A DNA stretch of 42,356 bases. Origin: Gemmatimonadales bacterium (GTDB taxonomy: Bacteria > Gemmatimonadota > Gemmatimonadetes > Gemmatimonadales > GWC2-71-9). Where the stretch lies: assembly GCA_013812695.1 (NCBI GenBank), contig JACCSZ010000293.1:1-42356 (forward strand), given 5' to 3'. Below the pieces are notes generated by a model. The model was not told the origin of the DNA. It ran no database searches and saw nothing but the letters and a program-made list of their open reading frames with translations. Below, one piece after another: positions 35,324-42,356 of this stretch. The translations under genes were made by a program, and so were the position numbers. Each line of letters begins with the position of its first letter. Positions within the stretch are counted from its first letter, which is position 1.

Positions 35324-35356
35324 GCCGAGTCATACCCCGTTCGCGGCGCTCGGGGT
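35297..35356. repeat. 17-bp perfect inverted repeat across the kinase stop codon
   Basis: The arms at 35297-35313 and 35340-35356 are exact reverse complements. The left arm codes for the last residues of the kinase, and the stop lies in the loop. Extended to 25 bases, the left arm differs from the rmuC hairpin arm (16633-16657) at about five positions, so both appear to belong to one dispersed hairpin family. Confidence 0.7.
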
Positions 35357-35507
35357 GACTCGCGAAATGCCCCACACCGCCCTCCGTTCCCTTTCCGCAA
35401 GTGCTGGTCGTCCAAGGGCCTGTGCCATGGCTCACCGCTTGCTCTTCCTGCCCTGAACCTTCCTCCGTCGCGCGCAACTTTTGGCCGTCACCAACCTCGA
35501 GCCGTCC

Positions 35508-37025
35508 ATGGACCGCCGTCTCATCGGGACGCTAGGGGTGGCTGCCATTTGTGGCGTGGTCGTGGCGTCTTCGCTCGCGGCTCAGACGCTCACTGCCAGG
35601 GAACGGGCCGCCATCGATGACTGGTACCGGCGCACGTCCGAGCGGACCAGGAGCGGTGAGTGGGGCATTGCCATCGGCACGATGGACGGCCGGATCCTCT
35701 GGAGCATGAGCCCGGAGCTGGCGCTCATTCCGGCGTCGACCGCCAAGGTGTTCACGACCGGCTTCACGCGCGCCCGGGTCGGCGCCGCCTCCCGGCTCAT
35801 CACCCGCGTCGTGGGCGAGGGCACGCTCGACCACGCGTCGGGCCGGTGGCGCGGAAGCTGGGCGCTGGAGCTGGGCGGCGACTGGACTCTCGATCGCACC
35901 GGCCGACACGGCCCGACGCTGCGCGAGCTGGCCCGCCGGCTCCGCGCGCGCGGCGTCCGCCAGCTCGAGGGCCCGCTGGCGCTCACCAGCCGAACGGGTC
36001 CGGCGGCCAGCCACTACCCGACCGTCTGGGCAGCGGACTTTCAGGGCCGTCTCTATGCGCCGCCGGTCGGCCCGGTGGCGCTGCACGAGAACACCATCTC
36101 GCTGACCTACCGACCCGGCCGTGACACCGGCGCACCACCTACCTTGGTGAGCGGGTATCCGGACGGGGTCGACCGGCTCGTCCGCATGGCGGCGACGACC
36201 GTAAGCGGCGGCGGCGGGCGGCTGTGGCTCACGCCGAGCGCGGATGGCGGCTGGACGCTCAACGGCACGATCGGCGTGCGCCGGCGCGCGGTCGGGTTCT
36301 CCGCGGTGGCGCACGATCCGTCGCGGCTGGTGGCCGTGGCATGGGGCGCGGCGCTGGAGCGCGCCGGGATCCGCTGGGTCAAGCCGGGTGGGCCGGTGGT
36401 GGTCGAATCGCGCGGCGCGTCGGTGCTGGCGCAGGTGGAGTCGGCACCGTTCGACAGCGTGGCCACCGAGGTCAACCGACGGAGCCTCAACATCGGGGCG
36501 GAGCTGATGCTGCAGTGGGGCGCCGGGAGCCAGACCGCGGGTCCCGCGCTCGTCACCCAACACGTGCGACAGGTCGTCGGTCCCTCGGCCCGGGTGTCGC
36601 TGGTGGACGGCAGCGGCCTCAGCGACCTCAACCGTATCAGTCCGCTGACGCAGGTGCTCTACCTCGCCCGCTACCCGCAGTTGCCGGGCAACCAGCGGTT
36701 TCCGCTGCTCCTTCCCGCCAACGGCACCGGCACGCTTCGCCGTCTGCGCGGAGGCATGACCCGGGGCGTGGTCCACGCCAAGACCGGCACGCTCGACCAC
36801 GTCGCCACCTTGGCAGGATATCTCGGCCGGCCGGACGGCGTGCTGGTGCTCTCGTTGATGTACAACGGCCGGCGCACCGGCGCGGCGCGTGCCGCCCAGT
36901 GGGAGCTGTTCCGGTTGCTCGGCGCCGAGGGCGCCGAGCTCCGCGGCGCGCTGGAGACGCATATGGGCGGTCTCAGCGTGCCGCGTGACTCAGAGAGCGG
37001 GGAGGCTCCGGCAGGCGGCCGCTAG
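35508..37025 (+). CDS. dacB: PBP4-type D-Ala-D-Ala carboxypeptidase/endopeptidase (S13)
   Basis: The 505-residue precursor has a signal peptide ending at LAA-Q (residues ~8-25). The S13 active site is visible: the SxxK motif at Ser77-Lys80 (PASTAKVF), a second motif at Ser326-Leu-Asn328 (RRSLNIGAEL), and KTG at 425-427 (HAKTGTLDH). The large inserted domains of PBP4 occupy ~100-290. It trims or cleaves peptidoglycan peptides in the periplasm. The second motif reads SLN where PBP4 usually has SDN or SNN. An in-frame TTG at 35481 is a possible earlier start. Confidence 0.9.
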   Translation: MDRRLIGTLGVAAICGVVVASSLAAQTLTARERAAIDDWYRRTSERTRSGEWGIAIGTMDGRILWSMSPELALIPASTAKVFTTGFTRARVGAASRLITRVVGEGTLDHASGRWRGSWALELGGDWTLDRTGRHGPTLRELARRLRARGVRQLEGPLALTSRTGPAASHYPTVWAADFQGRLYAPPVGPVALHENTISLTYRPGRDTGAPPTLVSGYPDGVDRLVRMAATTVSGGGGRLWLTPSADGGWTLNGTIGVRRRAVGFSAVAHDPSRLVAVAWGAALERAGIRWVKPGGPVVVESRGASVLAQVESAPFDSVATEVNRRSLNIGAELMLQWGAGSQTAGPALVTQHVRQVVGPSARVSLVDGSGLSDLNRISPLTQVLYLARYPQLPGNQRFPLLLPANGTGTLRRLRGGMTRGVVHAKTGTLDHVATLAGYLGRPDGVLVLSLMYNGRRTGAARAAQWELFRLLGAEGAELRGALETHMGGLSVPRDSESGEAPAGGR

Positions 37026-37243
37026 CGCGCAAACGCCTCGAGCAGGCTCGCGAGAACAGCCGCGAGCGAATCCGGTTGGCTGACCGTCCCCTGCGCCAGC
37101 CGTGCCTTCCCACCGCCGCGGCCACCGTGGGGCTCCAGCGCGGCCTTGAGCGTTTGTCCCGCATCCACTCCCGTATCCGCTCCCGCGGCGACGATCACCC
37201 CGGCCGCTGCTGCATGTGGTCGAAGCGGCCCGGCCAGTCGACC
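37022..37243 (-). pseudogene. DHHA1-domain remnant of an alanyl-tRNA editing or AlaRS-like gene
   Basis: The reverse frame ending at 37022 reads GVIVAAGADTGVDAGQTLK and then EPHGGRGGGKARLAQG. This is the C-terminal DHHA1 signature of alanyl-tRNA synthetase and AlaX-type editing proteins (GGxGGGxxxxAQG). Only about 70 residues match. Upstream of ~37243 the frame (open to 37393) carries no AlaX/AlaRS sequence, and the gene on the other strand begins. The stop overlaps the dacB stop. It is best read as the 3' end of a gene whose main part has been deleted. Confidence 0.7.
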
Positions 37244-37445
37244 TGACCTTCGATTCGGTCGGCGGTCTGTCACGCCCGGAGTGTACACCGCGGCTTCCCG
37301 GTTCCGGCACCGGGTCTGCCGCGCGGCCGGCACCGGAAGGCCACGGGTCTCGGATCCCCTTAAATTGCCGAGTCGTTTCCTCGACTCCTTCACCGTGAGG
37401 CGATCAGTGCGGCGTCGCTACCAGGACAGCCCGACCGGCGCGGTC

Positions 37446-39005
37446 ATGGGACGGGTGGGCCTGCCGGAGCCGGTGCGTGCGCTGGCGGCGCGGCCGTGGG
37501 ACGTGATCGTGGTCGGCGCGGGCCACAACGGGCTCGCCTGCGCGGCGTATCTGGCCCGCGGCGGACGGCGGGTGCTGGTGCTCGAGGCGCGTGAGCGGGT
37601 GGGCGGCGCGTGCACGCTCGAGGAGCCCTGGCCCGGCGTGCGGATGTCGCCGTGCGCCTACGTCGCCGGCTTGCTGCATCCGCTGGTGATGCGGGAGCTC
37701 GACCTGGCCGGCCATGGGTTCCGGTGGACGCCCGCCGCGGGCGGGATGTTCATGCCGTTCGAGGACGGGAGCAGCGTCCAGCTCTGGGAGAACGACCAGC
37801 GCTGCGAGGCGGAGATCCGCCGGTTCGCGCCGCGGGACGTCGCGGGCTGGCGGGCCATGAAAGCGGTGAAAGACAGGCTTCGCGATGCGCTCCGGCCCGA
37901 CAGCGACGCGGACATCTGGATCGGGCCGTCGCCGACGCGCGCGGCGATCGAGCAACGGATCGCGGGCGATGCCGACGCACACGGCCTCCTGTTCGAGTGG
38001 TCCATGCTCGAGATGGTCGAGCGCTATCTCACGGACGAGCGGCTGCAGATCGCCTACCTGGGGCAGGGCGTGATCGGTACCAACGCGAGCCCGCACGATC
38101 CGGGAACGGCGTCGGTGCTCTACCACCACGCGTCGGGCCGAATGGAGGGGATGGCCGGCACGTGGGGATACGTCGAGGGCGGAATGGGCATGGTGTCGTT
38201 CCTGCTCTGCGACATCGCGCGCGAGGCGGGGGCGACGGTGGCGGCGGGAGTGCCGGTGGCCCGGATCATCCCAAGCGAGGGAGTGGAGCTGGACTCGGGA
38301 GACCGGATTGGTGCGCCGCGGATTGTGTCGAACGCCGATCCGCGCCGGACCCTGGCGCTGCTCGACGGCGGGGCCGACGCGGCCTGGGCCGATCAGGTGC
38401 GGGCGATCCCCATCGAGGGCGTGACGGTCAAGGTGAACATGACGCTGACCGAGCTTCCCAACTTCACCGCGCGTCCGGGCACGTCCGAGCCGCATCACAC
38501 CGGCCAGGTGAACACGCCGCTCACGAAGCAGGAGTGGCGCGATTACCACCGCATGGCCAACGACGGCCTCCTCCCGCCGCGCACCTGGAACGAGCTTTAC
38601 CTCCAGACCGTGTTCGATCCGAGCGTGGCGCCAGACGGCGTCCACACCCTCAGCGTCTTCGGCCAGTACGTGCCCAACCGGTTCCGCGAAGGCACCTGGG
38701 ACACGCGGCGCGAGGAGGTGGGTCGGACGGTGGTGGGCTCGATCGCCCGGTTCTGCAGCAACCTGCCGGGCGCCATCACCGCGCTCGAGGTGCTCGGTCC
38801 GCCCGATATCGAGCGGCGCGTGGGGCTCACGGGCGGGCACATCTTCCAGGGCGAGATTCTGCCCGACCACATGTGGGACCGCCGGCTGCAGGCGCGAACG
38901 CCGATGCCGGGCGTGTACCTGTGCGGGGCGGGGACGCATCCGGGAGGGAGCGTGATCGGCATCAACGGCCGCAACGCCGCCATGGAAGTCTTGGGTGAGG
39001 GCTGA
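37446..39005 (+). CDS. Phytoene dehydrogenase-like FAD oxidoreductase
   Basis: The 519-residue product has an N-terminal dinucleotide-binding motif (VIVVGAGHNGLACAAYLA, residues ~20-37) and LEARERVGGACTLEE, the standard flavin-contact segment of CrtI/phytoene-desaturase-like proteins. The C-terminus carries the matching FAD motif (GVYLCGAGTHPGGSVIGIN). Proteins of this branch (PYROXD2-like) occur outside carotenoid operons, and no crt gene is nearby, so a role in carotenoid synthesis is not supported. The ATG at 37446 was chosen because homology begins right after it; a GTG at 37395 is in frame. Confidence 0.88.
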   Translation: MGRVGLPEPVRALAARPWDVIVVGAGHNGLACAAYLARGGRRVLVLEARERVGGACTLEEPWPGVRMSPCAYVAGLLHPLVMRELDLAGHGFRWTPAAGGMFMPFEDGSSVQLWENDQRCEAEIRRFAPRDVAGWRAMKAVKDRLRDALRPDSDADIWIGPSPTRAAIEQRIAGDADAHGLLFEWSMLEMVERYLTDERLQIAYLGQGVIGTNASPHDPGTASVLYHHASGRMEGMAGTWGYVEGGMGMVSFLLCDIAREAGATVAAGVPVARIIPSEGVELDSGDRIGAPRIVSNADPRRTLALLDGGADAAWADQVRAIPIEGVTVKVNMTLTELPNFTARPGTSEPHHTGQVNTPLTKQEWRDYHRMANDGLLPPRTWNELYLQTVFDPSVAPDGVHTLSVFGQYVPNRFREGTWDTRREEVGRTVVGSIARFCSNLPGAITALEVLGPPDIERRVGLTGGHIFQGEILPDHMWDRRLQARTPMPGVYLCGAGTHPGGSVIGINGRNAAMEVLGEG

Positions 39006-39066
39006 GGGCGGTCCCGCATCCGCCGCTGCCGGGACGCCTGGCTCCTGCTGTCGAGTCAGCCGACGT

Positions 39067-40074
39067 TCACCCCCACCCCCGCAGCGCCCGCACGAAGTCG
39101 TGCAGCACGAGGAACTTCTCGTAGAGGATCACACCCTTCCGCTTCTGCCCGAACTCCGCGAACAGGTTCCGCAGCCGCCCGCGGCGCGTGACGTAGAACC
39201 GGAAGGTCTCGGCGAAGTCCTCCTGGGGGTGTTTGGCGGCGTAGGTGCTGACGAAATCGCGCGGGGCGATGGCCACGCGGCGGCGCTGGAAGTAGACCCA
39301 GGTGTTGTCCATCCCGCGGTACGCTTTGTCGACCTCGCCGAAGGCGCGGCGGAAGCGTCGGCTCCTGGTCCAGTCCCAGTGGTGGTAGAGGAAGCTGTGG
39401 CCCAGCTCGTGGGTGATGAGGCCCACGAGCATGGTCCACGGGATCTCGTCCTGCCGCCGCTTGCCGACCACGTAGCGCTGCTCGATCTCCACCGCCTTGG
39501 GCCAGCGCGGGTCGACGCCCGAGATGCCGGGCCGGAGCAGGACCCGGTAGCCCCAGTCGCGAATCCGGGAGACCAGCAGCAGCCGGCGCACCCGGGTGAG
39601 CGCGCGCGGGATCAGGTCGCGTCCCGTGGCGTCGCGGCCGCACCAGGGGCAGAAGTTCATCCAGTCGTCGACACCGCGGTTGCAGTGGGGGCACCCCCCC
39701 TCGAACTGGTCGTCCTCGTTCCATTCCTGCGGGTGCCCGTCCCAGGGGCAGAACCGCATGGGATACTGCACGCCGCCGCCGCAGCCCCAGTCGCAGCGCG
39801 CGTCCATCCGGAAGCCGCGCGGCGCCTTGAGCGGCGTCTCGCTCGAGAAACCCTCCTCGAAGATGTCGGCATCGCACCAGGGACAATACGAATACTTGTC
39901 GCTCACTATCCACCCGCAGCGGTAACACTCGGCGCCGGTGACCTGGCCGGCGTCCTTCCATTGCTGTGCGCGGCCGCAGTTGGGGCAGCAGGACCAGAAC
40001 TTCTTGAGCGCGTGGCCGCAGATGCAGCGGTGGTCCGCGTGCGGGACCGAGGCGCGGCGCCTACGGGCGGTCAT
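39067..40074 (-). CDS. Multi-zinc-ribbon protein with HELGH metallopeptidase domain
   Basis: The 335-residue product has two parts. Residues 17-147 hold several Cys pairs (CIC at 17-19, CxxC at 30/33, 50/53, 64/67, 128/131, 142/145, plus Cys94, Cys98 and Cys109), forming four or so zinc ribbons with repeated F/Y-C-P-W-C/D motifs. Residues ~185-330 hold a gluzincin-like peptidase: HELGH at 222-226 (His222, Glu223, His226), and YAAKHPQEDFAETFRFYV with Glu289 as probable third zinc ligand. There is no signal peptide, so it is cytoplasmic. Its start overlaps the ATP-grasp gene by 14 nt. The family is not one I can name; the substrate is unknown. Confidence 0.8.
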   Translation of the reverse strand: MTARRRRASVPHADHRCICGHALKKFWSCCPNCGRAQQWKDAGQVTGAECYRCGWIVSDKYSYCPWCDADIFEEGFSSETPLKAPRGFRMDARCDWGCGGGVQYPMRFCPWDGHPQEWNEDDQFEGGCPHCNRGVDDWMNFCPWCGRDATGRDLIPRALTRVRRLLLVSRIRDWGYRVLLRPGISGVDPRWPKAVEIEQRYVVGKRRQDEIPWTMLVGLITHELGHSFLYHHWDWTRSRRFRRAFGEVDKAYRGMDNTWVYFQRRRVAIAPRDFVSTYAAKHPQEDFAETFRFYVTRRGRLRNLFAEFGQKRKGVILYEKFLVLHDFVRALRGWG

Positions 40075-41098
40075 AGCGCGCGGCCGCCTCGTCCACCAGC
40101 CGCTGCACGAACGCGTAGTAGTCCATGCCGGCCTTTTCCGCCGCATTCGCCATGTCGTGCCCGTAGCTGATGAAGGGATTGGCGTTGGCCTCGAGGAACC
40201 AGACCTCGCCGTCCGGAGCGAGCCGGATGTCGAGCCGGGCGTAGTCCCGGAGCCAGAGGGCGCGAAACGCGGTGCGGCAGATCGACTCGATCCGCGCCCG
40301 GGTGGCGCGCGCGAGCGGGCGCGCGAGCACGTTCCGGATCCCCTTCCGGGCGCGGTAGTCCTCGTCCCACTTGGCGAAGTGGGTCGCGATGCGCTCCTCG
40401 GGACGGGTGCGGCGTTTGTCGAACACCATCTCGGTGATCGGGAGGATGTCGAGCCGGTCGGCGTTCCCGATCAGGCTGACGTAGAGCTCGCGGCCGTCCA
40501 CGAATTCCTCCGCGATCGCGGGCTGGTCGAACCGGTCGTGGATCATGGTCACCCGATCGGCCAGCGCGGCGGGATCCTGCACCACCGACGCCTGCGCGAT
40601 CCCGGCCGACGCGTCGGTCTGCAGCGGCTTCACGATGAGCGGAAAGGCAACGCCAGGCGGGGGTGCCACGGGCTCGCCCGGACGGAAGGTGGCGAAGCCG
40701 GGCACTCGAATCCCGTGATAGGCCAGGACCTTCTTGCTCATCGCCTTGTTGCGGGAAACCAGCAGGGCCAGGGGCGGCGAGCCCGTGTAGCGGTAGCCTT
40801 CGGCCTCGAGCATGCCGGGAATCATGTACTCGAGACTGGCGTCGCCGTGGAACGCCTCGACGCCGTTGAACACGAGGTCGGGCCGGATCTCGTCCAGGCA
40901 GCGGGTCAGATACTGCAGATCGTCGCGCACCCCGATCAGCATGACCTCGTGCCCGCCGACCCGCAGCGCGTCGGCGACCTGGTACTCCATCTCGGGCTCA
41001 TCGTGCTTCCACGCCGCAACCTCGGTCGCCATCTGGCGCTCGTGGTCCGGGTGATCCCACCCGTCGTAGGGCGTGTCGAACGTCACTACAATGCGCAT
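40061..41098 (-). CDS. D-Ala-D-Ala ligase-like ATP-grasp enzyme
   Basis: The 345-residue product has an N-terminal preATP-grasp fold (MRIVVTFDTPYDGW) and the ATP-grasp features YTGSPPLALLVSRNKAMSK, FPLIVKPLQTDAS and IAEEFVDGRELYVS. The metal-binding end is RLDIRLAPDGEVWFLEANANP. It joins a carboxylate to an amine using ATP. It is close to the Ddl fold, but the insert at residues 15-40 (HPDHERQMATEVAAWKHDE) and the lack of cell-wall neighbours argue against a routine Ddl. The downstream metallopeptidase gene overlaps it by 14 nt, so they are translated together. The start was set at the conserved MRIVV. Confidence 0.87.
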   Translation of the reverse strand: MRIVVTFDTPYDGWDHPDHERQMATEVAAWKHDEPEMEYQVADALRVGGHEVMLIGVRDDLQYLTRCLDEIRPDLVFNGVEAFHGDASLEYMIPGMLEAEGYRYTGSPPLALLVSRNKAMSKKVLAYHGIRVPGFATFRPGEPVAPPPGVAFPLIVKPLQTDASAGIAQASVVQDPAALADRVTMIHDRFDQPAIAEEFVDGRELYVSLIGNADRLDILPITEMVFDKRRTRPEERIATHFAKWDEDYRARKGIRNVLARPLARATRARIESICRTAFRALWLRDYARLDIRLAPDGEVWFLEANANPFISYGHDMANAAEKAGMDYYAFVQRLVDEAAARYDRP

Positions 41099-41266
41099 CG
41101 CGGGGTGCTCGGCTGGGGCGACCCGAATACTGGCGGAGTCGGGGAATGGCCGGGAGGGGCATCCCAGTGCGTCGCACCCCTGGTGGCCGGGGAGGGCGGG
41201 CTGCATTATGAGGGCTCTCGTCTCGCCGATACGGACGCGCGACCGTCACCCGCGCTGGAGGTTGGC

Positions 41267-41523
41267 ATGGAATTCACCCCCCGGGAAGGCAAGCTCAAGC
41301 CTGAATTCGCCGAGCTCTATCCGCCGCTCGTGTCCGGGATCTGGGAGACGGCCGCCGAGATCGGGGCCAAGGTGCTGCTCTGGCAGGTCCAGCAGCAGGG
41401 CACCGACGCCCTGAGCATGCGGATCCTGGACGAGCGGCACTTCGAGTTCCGGGGCGGCTGGTACCGGGGGACCGAGACGGAGCTGCGGACCAGGGCCAGC
41501 GATCCGGCGTTCAACGGGCCCAG

Positions 41524-41527
<4 letters not shown>
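41267..41527 (+). CDS. Small protein of unknown function
   Basis: The 86-residue product starts at an ATG with GGAGG about 6 bases upstream. It has an alpha-beta look (FAELYPPLVSGIWETAAEIG; SMRILDERHFEFRGGWYRG) and no signal peptide. It is divergent from the ATP-grasp gene and overlaps the MoxR frame by 4 nt. No family is recognised. Confidence 0.65.

Positions 41528-42356
<829 letters not shown>

Noticed and set aside
37446..39005. Carotenoid biosynthesis cluster around the phytoene-dehydrogenase-like gene
   Set aside because: No phytoene synthase, cyclase or other crt gene is nearby, and the sequence fits the broader PYROXD2-like branch.

Overview
The window is a continuous GC-rich chromosomal stretch (third codon positions almost all G or C) from a diderm bacterium. 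Evidence for an outer membrane is an Omp85/TamA barrel, a very long TamB, another barrel or porin-like protein, and several lipobox signal peptides. The mix of a TamB/TamA pair, DUF2911-TPR, Dps, RmuC, a cupredoxin, a HAMP-linked Ser/Thr kinase and many secreted hydrolases fits Gemmatimonadota or a neighbouring phylum. That is an inference from gene content and composition, not a phylogenetic result. I saw no tRNA, rRNA, CRISPR array, insertion sequence or phage gene.

Layout. 1-0.6 kb: the end of an unrecognised gene and a poorly resolved stretch. 0.6-4.8 kb (+): three exported proteins, namely a lipoprotein with a barrel-like end, a DUF2911-TPR protein and a galactose/glyoxal-oxidase-like copper radical oxidase. 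4.8-13.4 kb (-): tamB, tamA, a stand-alone LigD-type 3'-phosphoesterase and a small lipoprotein, apparently one transcription unit. 13.5-18.6 kb: a DUF1097 membrane protein (-), an amidohydrolase overlapping rmuC (+), then an M20 peptidase and a small hydrophilic protein (-). 19-26 kb: an 867-residue coiled-coil protein (+), a glycine-zipper lipoprotein (-), and a penicillin acylase-family hydrolase coupled to a small membrane protein (-). 26-30 kb: Dps (-), rpsU (+) with a clear terminator, a small lipoprotein (-), a TetR regulator with a perfect palindromic operator, the eroded end of an RND efflux pump, and a sigma-70 factor read from a TTG start.

30-37 kb holds a short membrane protein that resembles a histidine kinase dimerisation helix without its histidine, a helical unknown protein, and a divergent pair: a porin-like protein (-) facing a cupredoxin. 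The cupredoxin is followed after 2 nt by a membrane Ser/Thr kinase interrupted by one in-frame TGA. A PBP4-type carboxypeptidase follows. 37-42 kb: a remnant of an alanyl-tRNA-editing (DHHA1) gene, a phytoene-dehydrogenase-like flavoenzyme, a zinc-ribbon metallopeptidase overlapping a Ddl-like ATP-grasp ligase, a small unknown protein, and a MoxR ATPase running off the end.

The most interesting items are the ATP-grasp/zinc-ribbon-peptidase pair, the porin/cupredoxin/kinase module with its nonsense codon, the TetR gene flanked by two operator copies beside a deleted pump operon, and a hairpin repeat family placed at gene ends. Start codons were chosen from ribosome binding sites and overlaps. 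Several genes start with GTG or TTG, and GTGA-type overlaps are common.
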